Assembly (NCBI RefSeq): GCF_002261355.1
Contig: NZ_NEVU01000003.1
Coordinates: 186,001 to 250,000, forward strand
Direction: 5' to 3'
DNA: 64,000 nt
Source of the DNA: Bordetella genomosp. 12
GTDB lineage: Bacteria; Pseudomonadota; Gammaproteobacteria; Burkholderiales; Burkholderiaceae_B
The translations under genes were made by a program, and so were the position numbers. This document shows positions 8,197 through 16,292 of this stretch, in pieces; the stretch's first letter is position 1, and every line of letters starts with the position of its first letter. Below the pieces are notes generated by a model. The model was not told the DNA's origin and did no database searches. It saw nothing but the letters and a program-made list of their open reading frames with translations.

Positions 8197-9039
8197 ATGC
8201 GCCAAGTACACACCGACCAGATCACCGACTGCATTGCCACGCTTTGCATCGATGCCTGCCGCAAGCTGCCCGATGATGTCATCGCGGCTTTCGAGCAGGC
8301 CCGCCAGACGGAGATCTCTCCGCTGGGCAAATCCGTCCTGCTCAAACTCATCGACAACGACCGCATCGCGCGCGAAAACGAGGTGTCGTACTGCCATGAC
8401 ACCGGCCTGGCCATCGTGTATGTCGATGTGGGGCAGGACGTCCGCATCACAGGCGGCGACTACCAGGCCGCCGTGCATGCCGGCGTGCGCAAGGGCTATG
8501 CCGAGGGCTACCTGCGCAAATCCGTCGTGGGCGATCCGCTGCTGCGCGTCAACACCAACGACAATACGCCAGCCGTCATCCATACCGATATCGTGCCCGG
8601 CGACCAGATTCGCATCACCGTGCTGCCCAAGGGCGGCGGCAGCGAGAACTGGAGCACGATGAAGTTCCTGCTGCCCGGCGAAGGGGTCGAAGGCGTCAAG
8701 CGCTTCGTGCTCGGCGCGATCGAGGCCGCCGGCGGCGCGGCCTGTCCGCCGCTGACCGTAGGCGTGGGCCTGGGCGGCAGTTTCGACAAAGTCACCGACA
8801 TTGCCAAGAAGGCGATCCTGCGCGATATCGGCCAGCATCACGAGGCCGAGCACATCGCGGCGCTGGAGCGCGACCTGCTGCAAGCGATCAACCGCAGCGG
8901 CATCGGGCCGCAGGGCTACGGGGGCTCGAGCACCGCCCTGTGGGTGGCCGTCGAGACCTACGCCTGCCATATCACGGCCCTGCCGGTCGCCGTGAACATC
9001 CAGTGCCACGCCTCGCGCCGCAAGACCGCCATACTTTGA
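8197..9039 (+). CDS. Class I fumarate hydratase / L(+)-tartrate dehydratase alpha subunit
   Basis: 280 residues covering the N-terminal catalytic domain of iron-sulfur class I hydro-lyases (TtdA/FumA-type). Visible motifs are SYCHDTGLAIVYVDVGQDV, with a likely 4Fe-4S cysteine, NDNTPAVIHTDIVPGDQI, PKGGGSENWSTMKFLLPGEG, GAACPPLTVGVGLGGSFDK and GPQGYGGSSTALWVAVETY. The enzyme would dehydrate a hydroxy-dicarboxylate to an unsaturated or keto acid using a labile cluster in the cytoplasm. The beta subunit follows after 10 bp. Fumarase and tartrate dehydratase cannot be told apart from sequence alone. The receptor and GntR regulator next to it favour a dedicated catabolic role over the TCA cycle. 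Confidence 0.9.
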   Translation: MRQVHTDQITDCIATLCIDACRKLPDDVIAAFEQARQTEISPLGKSVLLKLIDNDRIARENEVSYCHDTGLAIVYVDVGQDVRITGGDYQAAVHAGVRKGYAEGYLRKSVVGDPLLRVNTNDNTPAVIHTDIVPGDQIRITVLPKGGGSENWSTMKFLLPGEGVEGVKRFVLGAIEAAGGAACPPLTVGVGLGGSFDKVTDIAKKAILRDIGQHHEAEHIAALERDLLQAINRSGIGPQGYGGSSTALWVAVETYACHITALPVAVNIQCHASRRKTAIL

Positions 9040-9049
9040 GGACATTCGC

Positions 9050-9613
9050 ATGGCCACCCACTGCCTCACGACGCCGCTGGACGACAGCGTTATCCGGACC
9101 CTGCATGCGGGCGACGAAGTCCTGCTGACCGGCACCATCTACATGGCGCGCGACGCCGCGCACAAACGCCTGGTCGAACTGCTCGAACGCGGCCAGCCAT
9201 TGCCGGTGGATCTGCGTGGCCAGACCGTGTTTTATGGCGGCCCCGGCCCCACCATGCCGGGCCATGCCATCGGCGTGGTGGCCCCCACGTCTGCCTATCG
9301 TATGGACCCTTACGCCACCGTACTGTTCGACCATGGCGTCAAGGCCGCCATCGGCAAAGGCAACCGCGGCGCGGCCCTGCGCGAGAACTGCCAACGCAAC
9401 ATCGCGGTCTGCTTCTCGGCCATCGGCGGCATTTCGGCCACGCTCTTTGCCTGCATCAAGCGCGCCACGGTCGTGGCCTATGAAGACCTGAAAACCGAAG
9501 CCATTCAACGCCTGGAAATCGAGAACTTCCCGCTGCTGGTCACCAACGATGCGCATGGCCGCGATTTGTACGCGGAAGAAGTGGCGAAGTATCGGGCCCA
9601 GTTGGCAGGCTGA
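9050..9613 (+). CDS. Class I fumarate hydratase / tartrate dehydratase beta subunit
   Basis: 187 residues matching the C-terminal domain of class I hydro-lyases (TtdB-like). Conserved elements are GDEVLLTGTIYMARDAAHKR, LRGQTVFYGGPGPTMPGHAI, APTSAYRMDPYA, GNRGAALRENC and ATLFACIKRATVVAYEDLKTEA. A GAGGA ribosome-binding site lies 7 bp before the ATG. It forms a heterodimer or heterotetramer with the preceding alpha subunit and completes the active site. It is the last gene of this rightward operon and is followed by a long inverted repeat. Confidence 0.9.
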   Translation: MATHCLTTPLDDSVIRTLHAGDEVLLTGTIYMARDAAHKRLVELLERGQPLPVDLRGQTVFYGGPGPTMPGHAIGVVAPTSAYRMDPYATVLFDHGVKAAIGKGNRGAALRENCQRNIAVCFSAIGGISATLFACIKRATVVAYEDLKTEAIQRLEIENFPLLVTNDAHGRDLYAEEVAKYRAQLAG

Positions 9614-9652
9614 CACGGCGCCCGGGTTCACAAAGCGACGCCAAACACAGGC

Positions 9653-9740
9653 TCGGGTGAGCGGGCCGGGGGTGGAGCTAGGGAGGTGGCCGCTTTTTTC
9701 GCGTCTATGGCCGGGTAAGACGCCCGGCCCGCTCACCCGA
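9653..9740. repeat. 18-bp perfect inverted repeat with 52-bp centre, possible bidirectional terminator
   Basis: Left arm 9653-9670 and right arm 9723-9740 are exact reverse complements (left arm TCGGGTGAGCGGGCCGGG). The centre contains GGCCGC followed by six T residues and then GGCCGGG, so smaller hairpins are possible. It lies between the convergent hydratase and porin genes, where a bidirectional terminator would be expected. The long loop is atypical for a simple terminator and resembles a dispersed palindromic (REP/MITE-like) unit. Confidence 0.6.
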
Positions 9741-9789
9741 ACCTGTTCGGGGTCGACCTGGCCGCGGCGCGGCCAGGTGGCGGCAATGC

Positions 9790-10902
9790 TTAGAAGCGGT
9801 GACGAATACCCACGCCCACAACCGTGCTCTTCAGATCTTCCTGGAAGGCAAAGTTGCTGGCATAGGAAACCATGCCGTACAGATTGGTGCGCTTGGACAG
9901 ATCATAGGTGTAGCCCAGGCTGTAGACATCCATCGTGGCATCGTCCTTGGTCAACAAATCGTTCTTGGGGTCGGCGCGTTGCCACGAGAACAACACGTTG
10001 CCCGCCTTGCCTACCGGCGCGCTCAAGCCCACGAGATAGGAGTTGGCCTTGAAATCGGCTTTGGCCGTGTTGCTGGGGAAGCTGGTGGCCGAGGGGCTGC
10101 CGCTGCCAAAAGCGTTGATCCCCGTACCCGTGAACCAGCCGCCGCGCGTCTGACCGAAGGCCAGCGCCAGCTTGACGATCTCGAAGTCGTACGAGCCCCC
10201 CAGGATCCAGGCCTTGGGCGACGTATCGGTGTTGAGCTGCTCAGCCATGTTGAGCTGGTCGTACGTGAGCGCGACGTTCAGCGGCCCGCTGGCATAACGC
10301 AGACCGGCCGTGATGGCGCGCGTATTGTCAGCCGTTTTGAAACCGGTTTGTGCAGATGTCGTGTCCGCGATGTTGAATGCGTAACCGACGCCGGCCTGGA
10401 AGCCGCTGAACGACGGGCTCTGATACATGACCATGTTGTCATAACGAACGGTGTTGGCGGCGGTGAACGCCGTGCCGACCGTGGCCTGCCCATAGCTGGC
10501 GCCGAAGGGATCGATCGCCGCGAAATACTTCGAGGCGATGTTGGTCTGGCGCCCGAAGTCGAGTTGGCCCCAGGCATTGCTCTTCAGGCCCACGGTGGCC
10601 TGACGCCCGAACAAACGGGTGCTCTGGCCCGATTGACCATTGGCCGAATTAAAGCCGCTCTCCAGCGTGAAAACGGCGCTCAGGCCACCACCCAGATCCT
10701 CCGCGCCACGCAAGCCCCAGCGCGAGCCGCTGGATACGCCGTTGGTCATGCCCACTTTGGACTCACGATAATCGTTCGGCCCGGACAGACGCTGATAGGC
10801 GACACCGGTGTCGATCAAACCATACAGCGTCACGGTGGTGTCGGCATGGGCCGCGCCCGCCACGGTGGCGAGCAGCGCGGTTGCGAGCAAAGTCTTTTTC
10901 AT
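9790..10902 (-). CDS. Trimeric general porin (Neisseria/Bordetella type)
   Basis: 370 residues from ATG 10902: a Sec signal peptide MKKTLLATALLATVAGAAHA, then DTTVTLYGLIDTGVAY, the standard start of 16-stranded betaproteobacterial porins. SRWGLRGAEDLGGGLSAVF and QATVGLKSNAWGQLDFGR are family motifs, and the protein ends VVGVGIRHRF with the C-terminal Phe needed for Bam insertion. It forms a diffusion pore in the outer membrane. AAGGAA precedes the ATG. An in-frame extension upstream to 10986 is rejected because it would bury the signal peptide. The gene stands alone; the 251 bp upstream hold no gene and presumably its promoter. Confidence 0.94.
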   Translation of the reverse strand: MKKTLLATALLATVAGAAHADTTVTLYGLIDTGVAYQRLSGPNDYRESKVGMTNGVSSGSRWGLRGAEDLGGGLSAVFTLESGFNSANGQSGQSTRLFGRQATVGLKSNAWGQLDFGRQTNIASKYFAAIDPFGASYGQATVGTAFTAANTVRYDNMVMYQSPSFSGFQAGVGYAFNIADTTSAQTGFKTADNTRAITAGLRYASGPLNVALTYDQLNMAEQLNTDTSPKAWILGGSYDFEIVKLALAFGQTRGGWFTGTGINAFGSGSPSATSFPSNTAKADFKANSYLVGLSAPVGKAGNVLFSWQRADPKNDLLTKDDATMDVYSLGYTYDLSKRTNLYGMVSYASNFAFQEDLKSTVVGVGIRHRF

Positions 10903-11153
10903 GAGGTGTTCCTTGAATGGATGAGGCATGCGCCGGCAAGTAGGCAACGACATCGGCGCCGCGGATTCAAATACTAAGAGCGGCATTTGGATCTACGGTT
11001 ACAGCAGCGACATCCGCAAAAAACACACGACGATTGTGGTTGGTGAAGCACGTAATGTAAAAAGCCCGGGGCCGAAAAAGCGCTGACACCCAGGCATGTT
11101 ATTAATGCGTGACAATACGGAATGCCGCCATGCCACACCGGAATGCGCGGCGA

Positions 11154-12077
11154 TCAGCCGCCCCGCCCTGCCGGCCCCCGCAGCGCCAAGAGCTCGCGTG
11201 CTTCGTCCGCAGACGCCACTTCCAGATGCAGGGATTCCAGCACGTTGCGGATCTGGCGCACCTGTTGCGCGCTGCTTTCGGCCAGCCGGCCAGGGCCGTT
11301 CCACAAGGAATCCTCCAGGCCTACTCGCACATGCGATCCCATCGACGCGCCCATGGTGGCCAAGGGAATCTGCGCGCGGCCCGACCCCAGAATCGACCAT
11401 TGATACTGATCGCCAAAAAGGCGGTCAGCGGTACGTCGCATGTGCATGAGATCCTCGGGATGCGTGCCGATTCCTCCCAGCACACCGAAGACCGACTGAA
11501 TGAACAGCGGTCCGCGTACCAGGCCGCGGTCCACGAAATGACGCAGGTTGTACAAGTGGCTGATGTCGTAGCACTCGAACTCAAAACGCGTGCCCTGCTC
11601 CGCGCCGATCTGCAAAATGCGTTCAATGTCCGCGAACGTGTTCTTGAACACCAGATTGCGGCTGTTCTCCAGGTGATCCCGTTCCCATTGATGCTTGAGC
11701 GCGGGAAAGCGCCCAAGCATCGGAAAGAGCCCGAAGTTCATCGATCCCATGTTCAGGGAGGCGAGTTCCGGTTTGAAGGCCACCACCGGCTGTAGCCGCT
11801 CATCGACCGTCATATGGGGACTGCCGCCCGTCGTGATGTTGATGACCGCGTTGCAGTGGGCCCGTATCGTTTGCAGAAACGGCTCGAAGCGCGCCGGGTC
11901 CTGCGACGGCCTGCCGTCGGCAGGATCACGGGCATGCAAATGCAGTATCGCCGCGCCGGCGTCGGCGGCCGCCAACGCCGCCTGCGCGATTTCGTCGGCC
12001 GTCACCGGCAGATAGGGCGACATGCTGGGGGTGTGGATCGCGCCCGTGGGCGCGCAAGTAATGATGACTTTCTTCAT
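11154..12077 (-). CDS. Beta-keto acid cleavage enzyme (BKACE/DUF849)
   Basis: 307 residues, TIM-barrel BKACE family. The zinc-binding HxH is seen as His46-His48 in ILHLHARDPADG. The opening TCAPTGAIHTP and the C-terminal GASMGSHVRVGLEDSLW are hallmark sequences. Family members condense a beta-keto acid with acetyl-CoA to give acetoacetate and a new CoA ester, as 3-keto-5-aminohexanoate cleavage enzyme does. The substrate is not predictable by eye. It is the last gene of a five-gene leftward operon with two SDR enzymes, a CMD-like protein and a Bug receptor. That suggests uptake, oxidation of a hydroxyacid to a beta-keto acid by an SDR, and then cleavage. Confidence 0.9.
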   Translation of the reverse strand: MKKVIITCAPTGAIHTPSMSPYLPVTADEIAQAALAAADAGAAILHLHARDPADGRPSQDPARFEPFLQTIRAHCNAVINITTGGSPHMTVDERLQPVVAFKPELASLNMGSMNFGLFPMLGRFPALKHQWERDHLENSRNLVFKNTFADIERILQIGAEQGTRFEFECYDISHLYNLRHFVDRGLVRGPLFIQSVFGVLGGIGTHPEDLMHMRRTADRLFGDQYQWSILGSGRAQIPLATMGASMGSHVRVGLEDSLWNGPGRLAESSAQQVRQIRNVLESLHLEVASADEARELLALRGPAGRGG

Positions 12078-12102
12078 GCGCGGTCTCCGCCCTGACGAGG
12101 AT

Positions 12103-13068
12103 TCACTCGCGGATCAAGCCGATCGCGCGCGAGAACAAAGCTTGCTGGTCTTTCAGATACGCGCCGTACTCGGCCGGCCCCAACACGCTGATCTCCGCGC
12201 CCATGGTGCCCAGCGTTTTGCTGACGTCGTCGCCATGCTCGGCCACGACCTTGCGGGCAGCCTGATAAAGCGTCTGGATGACCTGATCCGGCGTCCCCTT
12301 CGGGGCGACCAGACCGTAGATGGTCGGGCTGCCGACGTCATAACCCAGCTCGCGCAGCGTGGGCACATCCGGATAGGCCGCAAGACGCTTGCTGCTGAAT
12401 ACCGCCAAAGGCTTGAGCCCGCCCGATTGGATATGCGCCTGAGCCGGCCCGACCGCCGACACGGCTATGTCCGTATGCCCGCCCAACAGGGCGGTCACCG
12501 CTGGTGTGCTGCCTTGAAACGGAATATGCCGCAGCTTGATCTTCGCCTCGGAGGCGAAAGTCTCTCCGAGCAGATGACTGATGCCCATCGCGCCCGAGGT
12601 GCCATAAGAAATGCCATCGGGCCGGGCACGCGCGTCCGCGACCACGTCGGCCAGCGTCTGGTACTTGGATTTACCCGGCGCGACGATCATCATGCCGCCC
12701 AACGAGATCGCAGCGACCGGTGCAAATGACTCGGTGGTGTACTTGATCTCTTTGTTGGCCAAGGGCACGACGACCAACGCTCCCGGGGAGCTACCCACGA
12801 TGGTGTACCCATCGGCGGCCGAGGTGGCGGTGTAGGCCGCTCCGATCCCGCCGCCGGCACCGGGCTTGTAGTTCATGACGATGGGCTGCCCAAGATAGCG
12901 TCCCATTTTCTCCGTAATGGGGCGCAGCATCTGGTCGGTATCGCCCGGCGAGAAGGGAATGACCAACTGCACGGGACGTTCGGGATAGGCGGCCAAGGCG
13001 GACCCTGATATGGCCATGCCGATGACGATCGGGGCCAACGCACTTTTGAGTTTGTCTACGCATTGCAT
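12103..13068 (-). CDS. Bug/TctC-family solute-binding protein
   Basis: 321 residues from ATG 13068, preceded by CAGGAGAC. The signal peptide KSALAPIVIGMAISGSALA is followed by AYPERPVQLVIPFSPGDTDQ, then MNYKPGAGGGIGAAYTATSA, IPFQGSTPAVTALLGGHTDI and GYDVGSPTIYGLVAPKGTP, all typical of Bug proteins. A frame extension to 13203 is rejected because it precedes the signal peptide and lacks a ribosome-binding site. It is a periplasmic receptor for the substrate of this operon. Again no TctA/TctB subunits are adjacent. It is clearly diverged from the Bug protein at 7199, so the two probably bind different ligands. Confidence 0.92.
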   Translation of the reverse strand: MQCVDKLKSALAPIVIGMAISGSALAAYPERPVQLVIPFSPGDTDQMLRPITEKMGRYLGQPIVMNYKPGAGGGIGAAYTATSAADGYTIVGSSPGALVVVPLANKEIKYTTESFAPVAAISLGGMMIVAPGKSKYQTLADVVADARARPDGISYGTSGAMGISHLLGETFASEAKIKLRHIPFQGSTPAVTALLGGHTDIAVSAVGPAQAHIQSGGLKPLAVFSSKRLAAYPDVPTLRELGYDVGSPTIYGLVAPKGTPDQVIQTLYQAARKVVAEHGDDVSKTLGTMGAEISVLGPAEYGAYLKDQQALFSRAIGLIRE

Positions 13069-13111
13069 GCTTGTCTCCTGATGGGTGGCTTGCCGGCTTT
13101 CTTCTGCGCCG

Positions 13112-13627
13112 TTATTCGTGATCGACCTGTATGGCCTCCAGAAAACGCGACACCATGTTGTAGGCCGCGATGGTGGCGGTGACCTCGACGATCTCCTGGT
13201 CACTGAAGACGGCCCGAAGGGCCGCGAATGTGTCGTCGCGCACGCGGATCTCGCGCGTCATCTCATCGCAGTACCGCATCGCCGCGCCGTCGGCGTCGCT
13301 CAAGGCGGCGAAGTCGCCCTGCCTGATGCTCTCCACTTGCGCCTGCGTGCAGCCCTCTTTCAGGGCTATCGGCAAATGCTGCTCAAACTCGTAGTCGGCT
13401 TGGTTCAACACCGCGACACGCAGAATCAGCATCTCGCGCAAGCTCGGCGGCAGGCTGCTTTGCTGGCGAATGGCCGTGAGATAGGTCAACCAGCCCTGAG
13501 CCACGGCCGGGCTGTTGAGCAACATGCGGTACAGATTGGGAAGGCTGGACCGCTCCCGCTGTATACGCTCCACCAAGGGGCGGATTTTCGGGTCATGGAT
13601 ATCTGCGTACTCGACTCGCGCCATCAT
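13112..13627 (-). CDS. Carboxymuconolactone decarboxylase/AhpD-fold protein without CxxC
   Basis: 171 residues, all-helical CMD/AhpD fold: SLPNLYRMLLNSPAVAQGW, LPPSLREMLILRVAVLN, DYEFEQHLPIALKEG. The usual AhpD redox motif CxxC...H is replaced by NQADYEFEQH, so a disulfide reductase role is unlikely. This subgroup may act as an isomerase, lyase or hydratase-like enzyme; its activity is unknown. The start could be either of two adjacent ATGs (13627 or 13624). It is 12 bp downstream of an SDR gene in the catabolic operon. Confidence 0.82.
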   Translation of the reverse strand: MMARVEYADIHDPKIRPLVERIQRERSSLPNLYRMLLNSPAVAQGWLTYLTAIRQQSSLPPSLREMLILRVAVLNQADYEFEQHLPIALKEGCTQAQVESIRQGDFAALSDADGAAMRYCDEMTREIRVRDDTFAALRAVFSDQEIVEVTATIAAYNMVSRFLEAIQVDHE

Positions 13628-13639
13628 TTGCTCCCAAGA

Positions 13640-14461
13640 TCAATCACAACGGGCACTCATGCCCCCATCCACAATCAATTCCGTGCCGGTCACGAAGCGC
13701 GCCTCATCCGAGGCCAGAAAGAGCACCGCGTTCGCGGTGTCGCGGCCATCGCCCTCCACCGGCAGGGGGATGCGCCGCCGGCGGCGCTCCAGCAAGGCCT
13801 GGACATCGCCGGCCGTCTGTTGGCGCGCCAGAAATACATCCACCAGCGGCGTGTGCAACTGCCCTGGCAGCACGGTATTGACGCGTACGCCGTGCGGCGC
13901 CATCTCCACGGCAGCGACCCGCCCGAACTGCATGACGCCGGCCTTGGCGGCGGCGTAGCCCACCTGCGCGGCCCCGGTCCAGCGGATGGCGGAGGTAGAA
14001 GACACGTTCACGACCGCACCGCTGCGCTGCGCCTGCATCATGGGCAGCACCGCCTGGCACGTGGTGAACACCGAGGTCAAATTCAGATCCAACTGCCTAT
14101 CCCAGTCTGCGCGCGACAGCCCCGCCGCGCCGCCGGGCGCCGGTCCGCCGACGTTGTTGACCAGGATGTCGATGCGTCCATGACGATGCCGCACGGCGGA
14201 CACCACTTGGTCGACTTGGCGGGGATCCAGCACATCGCAGAGCTGGGTGTCCAGGCGTTCGCGGAATTCGCCCGCCAGCTCCAGCGTCTGCGGCAGCGAC
14301 TCGGGCTCCTTGTCCACGGCGACCACCAGGGCGCCCTCCTCGGCAAAACGCACCGCAATCGCCCGGCCGTTGCCCCAGCCGGGCCCGACACAGCCCGCGC
14401 CGAAAATCAGCGCGACTTTGCCGGCCAGCCGCCCGCCTTTCCTGGGTTCGGTACGCACCAT
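13640..14461 (-). CDS. Short-chain dehydrogenase/reductase (first of an SDR pair by position)
   Basis: 273 residues from ATG 14461, preceded by GAGGGAAGAAG. The Rossmann nucleotide-binding loop is GAGCVGPGWGNGRAIAVRFA, with an unusual PGWGNG insertion compared with the common TGxxxGIG. NNVGG, the catalytic Ser in SSTSAIRW and YAAAK supply the rest of the SDR signature. An Asp after beta2 (VVAVDKEPE) favours NAD(H). An open frame continues upstream to 14707 inside the neighbouring SDR gene, but that part is not SDR-like. It is closely related in layout to the next SDR (14473-15267) and lies 11 bp from it, suggesting duplication. Probably oxidises a hydroxyl of the pathway intermediate. Confidence 0.9.
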   Translation of the reverse strand: MVRTEPRKGGRLAGKVALIFGAGCVGPGWGNGRAIAVRFAEEGALVVAVDKEPESLPQTLELAGEFRERLDTQLCDVLDPRQVDQVVSAVRHRHGRIDILVNNVGGPAPGGAAGLSRADWDRQLDLNLTSVFTTCQAVLPMMQAQRSGAVVNVSSTSAIRWTGAAQVGYAAAKAGVMQFGRVAAVEMAPHGVRVNTVLPGQLHTPLVDVFLARQQTAGDVQALLERRRRRIPLPVEGDGRDTANAVLFLASDEARFVTGTELIVDGGMSARCD

Positions 14462-14472
14462 ATCTTCTTCCC

Positions 14473-15267
14473 TCAGGCCGTGGCCATGGTGATGCCGCCA
14501 TCGACGACGATCTGTTGCCCGGTGATATAGCGGCTTTCGTCGCTGGCCAGAAACGCCACGGCGTGCGCCACATCCCAGGCGTCGCCCATGCGGCCCATGG
14601 GCACCTGCCCGTGCCGATGCGCGACAAAACCCTCGTAATCTCCCTGCGCATACTTCTGCGCCAAGCGCGCCACCAGGGGAGTGAACATCAGACCGGGAAC
14701 GACACAATTCAACCGTACGTTATCGCGCGCATAAATGACCGCCGTGGTCGTGGTCATCTGCATGAGCGCGGCCTTGGCTGCGGCGTACCCGACTTGGGGT
14801 TTGCCCGCGTAGCGCAACCCGGCGATGGACGAAATGTTGATAATCGAACCTCCGCCGGCGTGCTTCATCAAAGGAATCACATGCTTGCAACACAGAAAAG
14901 CGGACGTGAGATTCACCTGCAATTGGTCGTCCCAGGCGTCTTGCGACAGGGTCACGGGGTCGCCCGGCTCGGAGCGGCCCACGTTATTGACGAGGATGTC
15001 GATGCGGCCGTAGACCTGGATGCAGGCCTGGATGAGCGCAGCGACTTCATCGGCGCGGGTGACGTCGCATTGCCGCACCGTCATTTTTCCGCCCTCGGCG
15101 ATGACCGTGGCCGCGGTTTGAGCGGCCGCGTCGGGATCCAGATCGCAGCCATACACCGTGGCGCCCTGGCGCGCGAGCGCTGCCGCCGCCGCCTTGCCGT
15201 TACCCCATCCTTCGCCCAAGGTGCCGCAACCGGTTACCAGGGCCACCTTGCCATCGAGTCGAAACAT
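14473..15267 (-). CDS. Short-chain dehydrogenase/reductase (second of an SDR pair by position)
   Basis: 264 residues. The cofactor loop is TGCGTLGEGWGNGKAAAAAL, sharing the GWGNG insertion with its neighbour. Other SDR elements are CDLDPDAAA (Asp after beta2, so NAD preferred), NNVG, the catalytic SSIAGLRYAGKPQVGYAAAK and the C-terminal ITGQQIVVDGGITMA. It is the first gene of the leftward catabolic operon and is divergent from the LysR gene 92 bp away. Two SDRs side by side may act on successive hydroxyl groups or on the two enantiomers of one substrate (inference). Confidence 0.92.
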   Translation of the reverse strand: MFRLDGKVALVTGCGTLGEGWGNGKAAAAALARQGATVYGCDLDPDAAAQTAATVIAEGGKMTVRQCDVTRADEVAALIQACIQVYGRIDILVNNVGRSEPGDPVTLSQDAWDDQLQVNLTSAFLCCKHVIPLMKHAGGGSIINISSIAGLRYAGKPQVGYAAAKAALMQMTTTTAVIYARDNVRLNCVVPGLMFTPLVARLAQKYAQGDYEGFVAHRHGQVPMGRMGDAWDVAHAVAFLASDESRYITGQQIVVDGGITMATA

Positions 15268-15359
15268 TCCTGCTCCAGAGAAAGTCTGTGAGGCTCAGGC
15301 TACGGCATGCGACCACGCAGGTTAAGTTCCGATTTCACCGTGATTGATAGATAAAAAGA

Positions 15360-16256
15360 ATGAATCTGACACCGAGACAATTGCGCATCTTTGTATTGCT
15401 GGCCGAGACCCTGAGCTTTCAGAAGACCGCCGAAGCACTGCATGTCACGCAACCCACGCTGAGCAAGCTGCTCAAAGAAACGGAGGAGATGCTGGGCGTG
15501 CCTTTGTTTGAACGCACCACGCGCATGGTGCGGCTTTCGCGAGAAGGCCAGAGCATCCTGGACAGTGCCCGCAAGATCACTGCCCAGCACGAGGCAGGCC
15601 TGCTCGAGTTACAGCAACGATTGCGGGAGCGGCACAACCGCATCGCCGTGGCCGCGCTGCCCACGCTGGCAGCGTCGCTGTTGCCGCTGCTGATTCAGCG
15701 GCTGGCGGAGAAACGTACGCCGATCCGTGTGGAGGTTTTCGACCCGATCGCCTGTGAGGCCCTGGACCTGCTGCGAGAGCGGCGGGCCGATATCGCCGTC
15801 ACCACCCGGCGGGAAGACGGCACGGGCGACCTGGTTTACGAAGAGCTGTTCACGGAGCCCTTTGCCCTGTTTCACAGCGCGAAGATCAGGCCCGAGGTGA
15901 ACCGCTGGTTGCCCGCGCAACTGGCGAGGCTGCCGTTGATCACGATGCCCGTGGGCACCAGCGTGCGTACGCTGACGGACAAGGCCTTTCAGGCCGCGTC
16001 CCAGCCCTTCCAGCCGGTTTATGCCTTGCGCGATCTGAATACCATTGCGCGGTTTGTCCAACACGACTGTGGGATTGCGCTGCTGCCGGCCTCATCGCTG
16101 GACAACGCGACGCAGCGTGGAGTGCGCAAGACCGCCCTCAAGGGCGCGCTGACCCGCTCCATCGGCATGTATGTGCGCAAGGAGTGCCGCAGTTCGCGCC
16201 TGGTGCGTGTGGCCATGGACGAGTTGCAGCGGCTAGGCCGCAGCCGCCCTGAATGA
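15360..16256 (+). CDS. LysR-family transcriptional regulator
   Basis: 298 residues. The N-terminal winged HTH reads LTPRQLRIFVLLAETLSFQK then TAEALHVTQPTLSKLLKETE, followed by the linker helix and a periplasmic-binding-protein-like effector domain (IAVAALPTLAASLLPLLIQR onward). The divergent position, 92 bp from the SDR-BKACE operon, makes it the likely activator of that operon with a pathway intermediate as inducer. The intergenic stretch has ATTTCACCGTGATTGATAG, which may contain a T-N11-A LysR box, but I could not define it with certainty. The 3' end is 36 bp from the convergent acetyltransferase gene. Confidence 0.93.
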   Translation: MNLTPRQLRIFVLLAETLSFQKTAEALHVTQPTLSKLLKETEEMLGVPLFERTTRMVRLSREGQSILDSARKITAQHEAGLLELQQRLRERHNRIAVAALPTLAASLLPLLIQRLAEKRTPIRVEVFDPIACEALDLLRERRADIAVTTRREDGTGDLVYEELFTEPFALFHSAKIRPEVNRWLPAQLARLPLITMPVGTSVRTLTDKAFQAASQPFQPVYALRDLNTIARFVQHDCGIALLPASSLDNATQRGVRKTALKGALTRSIGMYVRKECRSSRLVRVAMDELQRLGRSRPE

Positions 16257-16292
16257 AGCGCTTGGGCTCGCCGGATGGCGGGTTCGCCTGGC

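Noticed and set aside
11040-11090. Rho-independent terminator after the BKACE gene (AAAAAGCCCGGGGC region)
   Set aside because: The pairing arms are only four bases long around one base, too weak to call.
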